64,000 bases of DNA from Chryseobacterium bernardetii (GTDB taxonomy: Bacteria; Bacteroidota; Bacteroidia; Flavobacteriales; Weeksellaceae). Shown piece by piece: positions 56,458-64,000 of the stretch. How positions within the stretch are numbered: the first letter of the stretch is position 1; each line of letters begins with the position of its first letter. Below the pieces are notes generated by a model, which had not been told where the DNA came from, did no database searches, and saw only the letters and a program-made list of their open reading frames with translations. The translations under genes and the position numbers were made by a program. Where the stretch lies: NCBI RefSeq assembly GCF_003815975.1, contig NZ_CP033932.1:930001-994000 (forward strand), written 5' to 3'.

Positions 56458-58107
56458 TTATCCAATAAGTTCTTTCGCCTGGGCAAGGGCTGCCTCTGTT
56501 ATTTTGCTTCCTGAAAGCAGCTGGGCAATTTCATTCAGCTTTTCATCTTCACTCAGAGGAATGATAGTAGATTGTGTTTTACCGGCAATATCCTGTTTTA
56601 CCACTTTATAATTATCATTTCCTTTTGCAGCCACCTGCGCAAGGTGGGAAATAACAATTAACTGCATATCTTCAGACATTTCGCGCATCAGGTTTCCGAT
56701 TTCTTCAGCAACTTTTCCAGAAACCCCGGTATCAATTTCATCTAAAATTAACGTTGGTAATTCATCACTTTCTGCAATAATCTTTTTTACAGCGAGCATT
56801 ACCCTTGATCTTTCACCTCCTGAAATAGCGGTTTGGATTGGCTTTAAAGGGAATCCTGAATTCGCCTGGAATAAAAGCTGAATATTTTCTTTCCCGAATT
56901 GATTAAACTCTTCAGCGTCCTGCAATTCTATATCTACTCTGGCTTTTTCCAGCCCTAATTTTTTAAGAAGCCCTTCAGCTTTTTTAATAAAAACAGGAAT
57001 ATTCTTTTTTCTGTTTTTGGAAAGTTTTTCAGCCAGGATCTGAAGAGATTTTTCTTTTTCAGTAATACTTTCTTCAGTTTCCATAATTTGTGCTTCCAAT
57101 TCTGAGGCTCCTTTCTGATCTCCTGCCAGTTCATTTCTGATCTCGATCAGCTCATTAAGATCTGAAACATTATGCTTAAGAAACAATGCATTAATCTTGT
57201 TATTGAGTTCGGTAAGAACAAGAAGACTTTCCGGGTTGATCTCCAGTTTCTCAGCTTCATGCTCAAGCTCAGAAATAATATCTTTCAGTTCAACAAATGA
57301 AGTTTCAAGTCTTTGATCCAGCTCTGCAAAACTGGTTGAAATACCCGCAATTCTGGAGAGTTTCGCTTTTGCTTCGTTAAAGAATGAAAGAATTCCGATT
57401 TCTTCCTGATGAAACCTGGACAGGATCTGGCTTACGTTTTCAGAGATCATTCCCGCATTTTCCTGAACAGATAACTGGTTTTGAATATCTTCGTAATCTA
57501 CATCATCCAGTTTTAATTCTTCAAGTTCATTGAGTAAGAATTCTTTATAATCACTTTCTTTATTGGCTTCTGAAAGTTGTGTTTTAAGCTTTTTAAGCAA
57601 TGTTTTCAGGTTCTGAAATGCCAGAAACTCCTGCTGATAGTCTTCAATGATCTTTTTATTTTCAGAAAGTCCGTCAATAATTTTAAACTGATACTCCGAT
57701 GTAAAAAGATTGGAAGTTTCAAACTGAGAGTGGATATCAATTAACTGAGAAGAAAGCTCCTTCAATATATCCAGAGTCACCGGAACATCATTGATGAACG
57801 CTCTTGATTTACCGGATGGCAATATTTCTCTTCTGATGATGGTTTGCAGCTCATAATCCAGATCATTTTCAATAAAAAATTTCTTGAACTGATTGTTTAA
57901 TGCAAACTCTGTTTCTACAACACTTTTTTCTTCTGCTTTTGAAATGGATTTTACATCTGCTCTTTCTCCCAGGATAAGACGTAATGCACCCAAAATAATA
58001 GATTTTCCTGCTCCGGTTTCTCCGGTAATTACCTGAAGACCGTTATTCAATGATACTTCAAGAGTATCAATCAGGGCAAAATTCTTAATGTAAATTCTTG
58101 AAAGCAT
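56458..58107 (-). CDS. recN: DNA repair protein RecN
   Basis: The 549-residue SMC-like protein starts MLSRIYIKNFALID. Its Walker A GETGAGKS is at residues 29-36, a long coiled coil runs from about 150 to 370, and the C-terminal ATPase half has the signature ISGGERSRVMLA and Walker B LPTLILDEIDTGVSG. It assists double-strand break repair. It follows the DUF4835 and SMI1 genes in the order common in Flavobacteriia. Confidence 0.96.
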   Translation of the reverse strand: MLSRIYIKNFALIDTLEVSLNNGLQVITGETGAGKSIILGALRLILGERADVKSISKAEEKSVVETEFALNNQFKKFFIENDLDYELQTIIRREILPSGKSRAFINDVPVTLDILKELSSQLIDIHSQFETSNLFTSEYQFKIIDGLSENKKIIEDYQQEFLAFQNLKTLLKKLKTQLSEANKESDYKEFLLNELEELKLDDVDYEDIQNQLSVQENAGMISENVSQILSRFHQEEIGILSFFNEAKAKLSRIAGISTSFAELDQRLETSFVELKDIISELEHEAEKLEINPESLLVLTELNNKINALFLKHNVSDLNELIEIRNELAGDQKGASELEAQIMETEESITEKEKSLQILAEKLSKNRKKNIPVFIKKAEGLLKKLGLEKARVDIELQDAEEFNQFGKENIQLLFQANSGFPLKPIQTAISGGERSRVMLAVKKIIAESDELPTLILDEIDTGVSGKVAEEIGNLMREMSEDMQLIVISHLAQVAAKGNDNYKVVKQDIAGKTQSTIIPLSEDEKLNEIAQLLSGSKITEAALAQAKELIG

Positions 58108-58204
58108 GGATAATCCGTGTTTTTATCAGATATTAATATTGAGTGTAAAAATAAGTTTTTTTAGTGAAAACAGAAATGACAGATAAAGATTAAAATAGGG
58201 AGAT

Positions 58205-58738
58205 TTAAGCTTTTGAAATTTCTGTCAGCAGTTCATAAAAGTTTTGATATTGGTACTCAAAGAAATCCGGCTCTTCGTGGTCCCATCGAACAACAGCATT
58301 ATTATTATGGGTATCAAAACACAACAACCCCCAATCACTGTATACAGCAAACGGAACATATCCTTTATCAAATAGAAATTCTCTTGGATAGGTCTCGAAT
58401 ATCATCTCACGGAGAGAGGCTTTCCATGTACTCATAGGAAGTGAACAAAAGGAAACTTCTGAGATCTGGAGTTCATAAAAATGTTTATATTTCAGGAAAA
58501 TTTTAAAGTCATCGGGGAAAATAAACCCAATTTCTGTTTCAAACTCCTGAAGCTCAGCATCTGTAATGGTACTTGTAACAGGAAGCCAGAATTTCCATTC
58601 TTCATCGGGCTGCCCGGGAGCCAGCATTTTTTCTTCAATATCACAAGGAAGCTGGTTGAGTTCATTCTCAACCCAAAAATGAAGAATTTTATCAACTATT
58701 TCTTTAATTTTTACTTCTTCATGCTTTAATTCTTCCAT
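58205..58738 (-). CDS. SMI1/KNR4 family protein
   Basis: The 177-residue protein carries the SMI1/KNR4 core ELQEFETEIGFIFPDDFKIFLKYKHF (about 78-103, quoted in part) and the late VPFAVYSDWGLLCFDT and VVRWDHEEPDFF. The superfamily includes immunity proteins against contact-dependent toxins, but no toxin gene is nearby. Its start overlaps the end of the DUF4835 gene by 13 bases. Confidence 0.77.
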   Translation of the reverse strand: MEELKHEEVKIKEIVDKILHFWVENELNQLPCDIEEKMLAPGQPDEEWKFWLPVTSTITDAELQEFETEIGFIFPDDFKIFLKYKHFYELQISEVSFCSLPMSTWKASLREMIFETYPREFLFDKGYVPFAVYSDWGLLCFDTHNNNAVVRWDHEEPDFFEYQYQNFYELLTEISKA

Positions 58739-59631
58739 TTATTCCACTTGTTATCAATATTTTTGGGAGAAAGAATAATCATGGTCTGCTTAAGATCATT
58801 AAGGATAAGCCCACCATTATTCCCGGAGTTGAAAACATTGAAGATCTCATCACTCTTAGTATCCATGAAAAGATTGAAGAAAAAGCCCTGCTGGAAAGAG
58901 TTCTCATACATTTTAAGCTGCATGAGTGCATCAAAGATCACTTTTTTAGCCGGGGTCTGATCCTGATTAAAAAGATTATCCATACCGGATCTGTGATAGG
59001 TATATATGGTAGATCTCAGCTGGCTCCAGTTCGGATTCAGAATTTCATTGATTAATATGGTACGGCTTCTAGGCTCGTTGATGGTATTCCAGCCATCATA
59101 ATTTCTGTTTTGAGAGTTTTGGGCAATCTGCTGGGCTTTTGAAAACCACTGCGTTCCTCCCATAGACTGGAAGCTATCTGCATCATAGCCTAAAATAAGG
59201 TAAATATAGTAGCTGATTACATCGGTAAGGTTTTTACCGGAAAACTGTCTTTCATTGAAAATAAGGTTTTCATTCTCAATATATTCAAAGCTGAATCTCT
59301 GATCCTGAAGGTTCAGCAAGGGAGACTCATACGTGGTATTATAAACAGGGCGCACTGCCTGAACAACAATAGTTCCTTTGAATTTATTTACATCTCTTTC
59401 CGCAATAACAATGGAAAAACCACATTTGATCTTTTCAAAATTCTGTAATTTCTTCCCTGTCCAGCTGGTATTATTGATAAAATCCCTAAGGCTTTTTTCC
59501 AAAGCTTTAAATGCTTGCTGGTTACTTCCTCCTATCTGTTGGGAGTTTACCTGAACAGTTGCCAGCAGCTCCTGGGAAAAACCAAGGTTAAAGATAAATA
59601 ACAGAAAAAATAAACTTATAATTTTTTTCAT
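58726..59631 (-). CDS. DUF4835 exported protein
   Basis: The 301-residue protein has a signal peptide MKKIISLFFLLFIFNLGFSQ. The family landmarks are LLATVQVNSQQIGG near the start, NEPRSRTILINEILNPNWSQ in the middle, and SGNNGGLILNDL late. DUF4835 proteins lie next to coaBC in most Flavobacteriia. A role in envelope or type IX secretion is suspected but not shown. Confidence 0.87.
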   Translation of the reverse strand: MKKIISLFFLLFIFNLGFSQELLATVQVNSQQIGGSNQQAFKALEKSLRDFINNTSWTGKKLQNFEKIKCGFSIVIAERDVNKFKGTIVVQAVRPVYNTTYESPLLNLQDQRFSFEYIENENLIFNERQFSGKNLTDVISYYIYLILGYDADSFQSMGGTQWFSKAQQIAQNSQNRNYDGWNTINEPRSRTILINEILNPNWSQLRSTIYTYHRSGMDNLFNQDQTPAKKVIFDALMQLKMYENSFQQGFFFNLFMDTKSDEIFNVFNSGNNGGLILNDLKQTMIILSPKNIDNKWNKWKN

Positions 59632-59667
59632 TGTCTATTAAAAATTGAGAACGGAAATTTATTAAAA

Positions 59668-60873
59668 TTATTTTAAAAGCTGAGATTCAACAAAATTGAG
59701 AATATCTTTCGCTACATCATCTTTAGATTTCAGATCAAATTCTCTTTTTTCTGTCTTGGTGAATATCTTGATCTTATTGGTATCATTTTTAAATCCGGCA
59801 CCTTCATCCCGTAGGGAGTTTAAAACAATCATATCCAGGTTCTTCTTCTCCAGTTTTCCTTTGGCATTTTCTTCTTCGTTCTGGGTTTCCAAGGCAAATC
59901 CTACCAGAAACTGGTGGGTTTTCTTTTCCCCCATTGTTTTAAGGATATCAGGATTTTTCACCAGTTCAATAGTAAGGTTTTCATCATTTTTCTTGATCTT
60001 TTCCTTAGCTACATCTTTGGGAGCATAATCTGCCACTGCAGCACTTGCAATTCCTATATCTATTCTGTCATAGAATTCAAATACTTTGGCCAGCATTTCT
60101 TTTGCAGAAGTTACTTTATGCAGTTCTATTCTTTTATCAGTAAGAACCTGAGAACTTGGTCCGGAGATCAGAATCACCTTTGCACCTCTCTTTGCGGCTT
60201 CTTCAGCTAAAGAAAACCCCATTTTTCCTGAGGAATGATTTCCTATAAATCTTACCGGATCAATAGCTTCATAAGTAGGACCTGCCGTAATTAAAACAGT
60301 TCTTCCCTGCAGGCTTTTTTCAATGGTATGATCTGAAAAATAATTATTCACTACCTTCAAAATAGTTGCCGGTTCAGCCATTCTTCCCTGTCCTATCAGG
60401 CCACTTGCCAACTCTCCGTTTTCAGCCGGAACAATAATATGTCCATAGCTTTCTGCAAGTTCAAGATTTCTCTTTGTGGAAGGATGCGCATACATATCCA
60501 GATCCATCGCAGGAGCAATAAATACCGGGCATTTTGCAGACATATAAGTTGCAATAACGAGATTATCACACATTCCGTGGATCATTTTAGATAAGGTATT
60601 GGCTGTACACGGAGCCACAACCATCACATCTGCCCATAGAGCAAGTTCTACATGACTGTTCCATGTTCCGTTTACATCATAAAAATCAGAATAAACTGGT
60701 TTCTTGGATAAGGTAGCCAAACTTAATTTGGTTACAAAATGTTCTGCATCGGGGGTTATAATCACCTGCACCTCAGCTCCCTGTTTTATAAAATCTCTTA
60801 TCAGGAAGTGAACTTTATAGGCTGCAATTCCACCAGAAACTGCAATAAGGATCTTTTTACCGGAAACACTCAT
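59668..60873 (-). CDS. coaBC: Bifunctional phosphopantothenoylcysteine decarboxylase / synthase
   Basis: The 401-residue protein has the N-terminal CoaC flavin domain (ILIAVSGGIAAYK, WNSHVELALWADVMVVAPCTANT, MCDNLVIATYM) with the catalytic Asn and Cys region APAMDLDMY. The C-terminal CoaB domain has ITAGPTYEAIDPVRFIGNHS, SSGKMG and SAAVADYAP with the active Lys-rich KIKK. It makes 4'-phosphopantetheine for coenzyme A. Confidence 0.97.
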   Translation of the reverse strand: MSVSGKKILIAVSGGIAAYKVHFLIRDFIKQGAEVQVIITPDAEHFVTKLSLATLSKKPVYSDFYDVNGTWNSHVELALWADVMVVAPCTANTLSKMIHGMCDNLVIATYMSAKCPVFIAPAMDLDMYAHPSTKRNLELAESYGHIIVPAENGELASGLIGQGRMAEPATILKVVNNYFSDHTIEKSLQGRTVLITAGPTYEAIDPVRFIGNHSSGKMGFSLAEEAAKRGAKVILISGPSSQVLTDKRIELHKVTSAKEMLAKVFEFYDRIDIGIASAAVADYAPKDVAKEKIKKNDENLTIELVKNPDILKTMGEKKTHQFLVGFALETQNEEENAKGKLEKKNLDMIVLNSLRDEGAGFKNDTNKIKIFTKTEKREFDLKSKDDVAKDILNFVESQLLK

Positions 60874-60939
60874 TTAGCTTTAATTTTTTTGAAATACTAA
60901 AGTACTTATTTTTTCCCATAATCAGGGTTTAAAACGGCA

Positions 60940-60974
60940 AAGGTCATAAAAGAACTCAGTTCCTTTATGACCTT
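60940..60974 (-). terminator. Hairpin between omega and coaBC
   Basis: AAGGTCATAAA and TTTATGACCTT form an 11-bp stem, extended inside by GGAACT/AGTTCT. The T-run is weak, so it may attenuate rather than stop transcription into coaBC. Confidence 0.7.
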
Positions 60975-60995
60975 CGTTTATAAAAACACAGATGA

Positions 60996-61319
60996 TTACT
61001 TTCTGTCTTCTGTTTTTCTGAAATATACATCATCGTTTAACCATTCTTCAATAGCGATTGAAGTTGGCTTAGGAAGTTTTTCGTAATGTTTAGAGATCTC
61101 AATCTGCTCTCTGTTTTCGAAAACCTCTTCTAATGTAGAATTGTGAACCGCAAATTCATCCAATTTATTGTGAAGTTCCGTACGGATCTCCGCATTGATT
61201 TGCTCTGCTCTCTTTCCCATGATAACAATAGCTTCGTAGATTGAACCTACTTTATCTTCAATCTTATCTTTGTCGTAAGTAATAGTATTTACTTCTGCTT
61301 TTGTATCTTTTACACTCAT
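60996..61319 (-). CDS. rpoZ: RNA polymerase omega / Rpb6-like subunit
   Basis: The 107-residue protein has the Bacteroidetes omega pattern: an NTITYDKDKIEDKVGSIYEA start, IVIMGKRAEQINAEIR (the omega/Rpb6 helix) and a C-terminal EIEEWL-like stretch (SIAIEEWLNDDVYFRK). It stabilises RNA polymerase. It lies between bamD and coaBC, the normal order in this group. Confidence 0.83.
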   Translation of the reverse strand: MSVKDTKAEVNTITYDKDKIEDKVGSIYEAIVIMGKRAEQINAEIRTELHNKLDEFAVHNSTLEEVFENREQIEISKHYEKLPKPTSIAIEEWLNDDVYFRKTEDRK

Positions 61320-61361
61320 TTTGAGAAAATTATTTTTATTTTAAGATGGCAAATTTACGAA

Positions 61362-62357
61362 TTATCTTTTAATTTTGAAAGTCGCTGCAGGTGGTGGGGT
61401 CTGAAGTGCCGCACTATCCCTCTGCATCTGCTTTGCCTGCTTTTCGTTGCTGATCTGATCTTTAATCTGCTGTTCTTTTTTATCCTGGCTGGCAAGCTTT
61501 TCAGCTTCTTTCTTTTGTTTAGCAGTTAAAGCTGCAATTTTTGCTTCAGTTTCTTTTTTAACCACCGCAAAATGCTCCTTCTCTTTTTCCAGTTTTGCCT
61601 TCAGATCAGATGCTGTTTTAGCGTATTCTGTATTAGGAAGTTCCTTTTCAACCATTTTCACATAAGTTAAAGCACTTTCAATACGCTCTTCTTTAAGGCT
61701 ATAAATAGACTTCGTTGCCAATTCATAACGGGATTTCATGATATAGTCATAAATTTTCGGACGAAGCTTTGTACTTGGGAAGTCTTCCAATACATTTTCC
61801 AATGCTACGTTAGCAGCTTTGTACTCACCCATTTTAAAGTACTGTCTCCCGTTTTCATAGGCTTTAAATTCAAGCTTATAAGAAAGCTCGTCAATAAGCT
61901 GGCTGATATTTTTTGATCTTTCCGAATTCGGATAATTGGTGAGGAAGTCCTGAAGCTCATTGATGGCTAATTCTGTACTTGACTGATCCAGGTTGTAATC
62001 CATAGATCCCTCATAGTAACATAATGCAGACATATAAGCAGCCTCTTCAGCTCTTGGGTCTTTTGGAAAGTTTACTGCAAAGTTTTTAAACTGATGCCCC
62101 GCCAGTTTATAACTTTTATCGTAATAATTGGCATAAGCTGTATTGAAACCTACATTAGGAAAATCATCCGTTCCTGCTACAAGGTTGGCAAGTCTGTCAT
62201 AAAGGGCCAATGCATTTTTCCACTTTTTCTTAGCGAAGTTTTCATTGGCAGCTTTTAAGATAAAATCTTTATCAGCACTCTTCATTGCTCTTTCTTGCTG
62301 GCTTACACATGATGCCACCACGGCTACAGCAAAAAGACCTAAAATATATTTTTTCAT
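61362..62357 (-). CDS. bamD: Outer-membrane assembly lipoprotein BamD
   Basis: The 331-residue protein has a lipoprotein signal MKKYILGLFAVAVVASC with Cys17. TPR-like repeats run to about 250 (NALALYDRLANLVAGT, DPRAEEAAYMSALCYYEGSM, ELPNTEYAKTASDLKAKLE). A long lysine/glutamate-rich coiled-coil tail ends PPPAATFKIKR. It is part of the Bam complex that inserts barrel proteins. The charged tail of about 80 residues is longer than in E. coli BamD. Confidence 0.88.
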   Translation of the reverse strand: MKKYILGLFAVAVVASCVSQQERAMKSADKDFILKAANENFAKKKWKNALALYDRLANLVAGTDDFPNVGFNTAYANYYDKSYKLAGHQFKNFAVNFPKDPRAEEAAYMSALCYYEGSMDYNLDQSSTELAINELQDFLTNYPNSERSKNISQLIDELSYKLEFKAYENGRQYFKMGEYKAANVALENVLEDFPSTKLRPKIYDYIMKSRYELATKSIYSLKEERIESALTYVKMVEKELPNTEYAKTASDLKAKLEKEKEHFAVVKKETEAKIAALTAKQKKEAEKLASQDKKEQQIKDQISNEKQAKQMQRDSAALQTPPPAATFKIKR

Positions 62358-62460
62358 ATAAAAAATTCAACAGTTTTCGGATTATACAGCCGATTTACTA
62401 ATTTGCAAAAATATAACTTTTTTGTCAATAGATTTTTTTTTATGAATATTTAACGTAATT

Positions 62461-63090
62461 TTAGTCTGCAGCGTATCCTAAAATTGCAAAAACACTTAAT
62501 AAAAGATTCATTCTCACTTTCTTTTCAGCCTCTTTTGCATAGGCTTCTTCGTTTTTACTTGGTACGTAAAGTTCATAAAAGTTTTTATTCCTGATCACAA
62601 ATAAGGTGGAACCTATTATCATCGTAAGAATATCTTCCGGTTTTGGAGTAAAAGTAAATACTCCGGAAGCCACTCCTTTTTTGATGACTTCATCCAGTTT
62701 CTTTACAAAAAGCTGGTAAAAGTCCAGCAATTCATCCTTTAAATTTTCTGTATGACGAAGTTCCTGGGTAACAAACCCGTGGAAATAATTGTACTTGAAC
62801 AGTTGGGAAACAATATATTTTATCATTTCACGCATCTGCATTTCCGGCTTGCCTTCTTTGATGGTATCAGCAAATTCTGAAAAATTTTCCCTGGTCTTTA
62901 ATACTCTATACTGATAAAGATAAGACATCATTTTCTCCTTAGAACCGAAGTAATAGGAGATCATAGCGACATTGATATTGGCTTTGGAGCAAATATCCCT
63001 CACAGAAGTTCCTTCGTACCCTTTCTTTGCAATCAATTCTTCAGCAATATCCAGTATGTGAATCTGTTTTTCCGTAAATTTTTTTTTCAT
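62461..63090 (-). CDS. TetR/AcrR family regulator
   Basis: Start chosen at the ATG at 63090 (MKKKFTEKQIHILDIAEEL) rather than a GTG nine bases earlier. The 209-residue protein has the TetR helix-turn-helix AEELIAKKGYEGTSVRDIC, KANINVAMISYYFGSKEKM (about 12-50), and an all-helical ligand domain. A 14-bp palindrome in the shared promoter region (63134-63147) is its likely own operator. The ligand is unknown. Confidence 0.88.
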   Translation of the reverse strand: MKKKFTEKQIHILDIAEELIAKKGYEGTSVRDICSKANINVAMISYYFGSKEKMMSYLYQYRVLKTRENFSEFADTIKEGKPEMQMREMIKYIVSQLFKYNYFHGFVTQELRHTENLKDELLDFYQLFVKKLDEVIKKGVASGVFTFTPKPEDILTMIIGSTLFVIRNKNFYELYVPSKNEEAYAKEAEKKVRMNLLLSVFAILGYAAD

Positions 63091-63133
63091 GAAGTGCACT
63101 TTGAGTAAAGTTAAGAAATTTTTAACACATTTA

Positions 63134-63147
63134 TAAACGATCGTTTA
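63134..63147. promoter_or_regulatory. TetR-type operator palindrome
   Basis: TAAACGATCGTTTA is a perfect 14-bp palindrome lying 44 bases upstream of the tetR start and 40 bases upstream of the TatD gene. AACGATCGTT-type sites are typical TetR-family operators. Confidence 0.62.
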
Positions 63148-63186
63148 ATAATTTTATATTAATTCCAAATAATAGTATTTTTGAAT

Positions 63187-63813
63187 ATGGAATTTTTTGA
63201 TTTTCATCATCATAAAAAATACATCAGAGACGGAATTTACAATTTGGATATTGGGCAAATTCCGCCAGATTCGCCCTATTCAATAGGAATACACCCTAAT
63301 GATATTGACGTTAACAACATAGATCGCCAGTTAAACTGGATGAAAAGCACAATGTTCCAGAATTGTTTTGCTATAGGGGAATGCGGGCTGGACTCTCTTG
63401 TTTCTATTGATCAGAAAATTCAGGAGGACGTTTTTGTAAAGCAGATCAACATCGCCAATGAGGTAAAAAAACCCATCATCGTTCATTGCGTCAGAAAATT
63501 TTATGAGGTTATTTCTTTTAAAAAAAAGGCGGAGCAGCCAATGATTATGCATGGTTTTAATAAAAAAAAGAAAATTGCAGAGGATCTTCTAGCCAATAAT
63601 TTTTATCTGAGTTTTGGAAAAGCTGTTTTGTATAATTTATCTTTGCAGGATATTTTAAAAAACACTCCCTTAGACAAATTCTTTTTAGAAACTGACAATG
63701 AAGATTTTAAGATCGAAGAATTGTACCTTAAGGTCTCTGAAATAAAAGAAATTTCTCTGGAAGATCTCAATGAACAAATTTTAGAAAATTTACACACAAT
63801 AAAAAATGGATAA
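63187..63813 (+). CDS. TatD family metal-dependent hydrolase
   Basis: Start chosen at the ATG at 63187 (208 residues). The TatD metal and core segments are present: FDFHHHKKY (the HxH motif) near the start, YSIGIHPNDID, CFAIGECGLDSL, PIIVHCVRKFYEV, MIMHGFNKKKKI and FFLETDNED. The family acts as DNases or deacylases. It is slightly shorter than E. coli TatD (260). Its last codons overlap the start of tcdA by 8 bases. Confidence 0.92.
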   Translation: MEFFDFHHHKKYIRDGIYNLDIGQIPPDSPYSIGIHPNDIDVNNIDRQLNWMKSTMFQNCFAIGECGLDSLVSIDQKIQEDVFVKQINIANEVKKPIIVHCVRKFYEVISFKKKAEQPMIMHGFNKKKKIAEDLLANNFYLSFGKAVLYNLSLQDILKNTPLDKFFLETDNEDFKIEELYLKVSEIKEISLEDLNEQILENLHTIKNG

Positions 63814-64000
63814 ATACTGGCTAGAAAGAACGGAACTTTTGGTAAAGGAAGAGGGATTGGAAAAGCTAATCAAAGCAAACATCCTGGTTGTAGGACTTGG
63901 TGGAGTGGGTTCTTTTGCGGCAGAATTTCTGGCAAGAGCCGGTGTTGGAAATATGACTATTGTAGATGGAGACACAGTGGACATTACGAACATCAACAGA
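63806..64000 (+). CDS. tcdA: tRNA threonylcarbamoyladenosine dehydratase, N-terminal part
   Basis: Sixty-five codons are visible before the window ends. They include MDKYWLERTELLVKEEGLEK, the nucleotide loop NILVVGLGGVGSFAAEFLAR and the family's MTIVDGDTVDITNINR. This is the E1-like ThiF fold of TcdA, which makes cyclic t6A in tRNA. The catalytic region lies beyond the window. It overlaps the TatD gene. Confidence 0.88.
   Translation, partial: MDKYWLERTELLVKEEGLEKLIKANILVVGLGGVGSFAAEFLARAGVGNMTIVDGDTVDITNINR

Noticed and set aside
63176..63183. TATTTTTG as a promoter -7 for the TatD gene
   Set aside because: It ends 3 bases before the start codon, so transcription would begin inside the gene, and no -33 element is suitably placed.

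Overview
The window looks like chromosomal DNA from a Flavobacteriia bacterium, most likely Chryseobacterium or a close relative (Weeksellaceae). Evidence: AT-rich DNA; many starts without a Shine-Dalgarno sequence; promoters of the Bacteroidetes type (TTTG-N19-TAnnTTTG); a type IX secretion sorting tail on an exported amylase; Bacteroidetes families (DUF4835, DUF5687, DUF4251); a close match to the Elizabethkingia prolyl endopeptidase; and a Chryseobacterium-type 'bacteriocin-like' GG-leader peptide. No rRNA, tRNA, CRISPR array, insertion sequence or prophage was seen.

Layout. 1-5.1 kb is a surface-polysaccharide block on the minus strand: flippase, GT4 glycosyltransferase, a frameshifted FkbM methyltransferase and a polytopic membrane protein. 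5.1-10.6 kb holds two iron-sulfur electron-transfer proteins, an MCE/MlaD protein and a PpiD-like foldase. 10.8-20 kb holds lon, an AI-2E family exporter, a small Cys-rich RiPP-like peptide, an acyl-CoA dehydrogenase, exported proteins, and an ECF sigma factor with a probable membrane anti-sigma partner. 20-28 kb is mainly housekeeping: pgi, a methyltransferase, folD, queE, an initiating sugar transferase, mlaE-mlaF and a beta-barrel protein. 28-31.8 kb holds an M48 lipoprotein peptidase, meaB and two tandem c-type cytochrome lipoproteins.

31.8-36.6 kb is the most unusual region. A minus-strand cluster contains an uncharacterised basic protein, the RNA ligase RtcB, a nucleotidyltransferase-fold protein, the release-factor homologue PrfH and a TPR protein. 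Two back-to-back hairpin repeats interrupt it. Upstream lie two palindromes, a terminator preceded by a leader-like 25-codon ORF, and the decayed end of an M28 peptidase gene. RtcB plus PrfH is known as a rescue and repair pair for damaged ribosomes; the other proteins here are candidate extra components.

36.6-50 kb: methylmalonyl-CoA mutase large subunit, prolyl endopeptidase, prfA, and an amino-acid permease plus TonB-dependent receptor unit behind a SAM-I riboswitch with a clear promoter, followed by a secreted GH13 enzyme. 50-54 kb carries divergent class I and class II fumarases. 54-63 kb is a conserved minus-strand housekeeping run: ABC transporter with a DUF5687 permease, recN, SMI1/KNR4, DUF4835, coaBC, RNA polymerase omega, bamD and a TetR regulator. 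The window ends with a TatD-family hydrolase and the start of tcdA on the plus strand.
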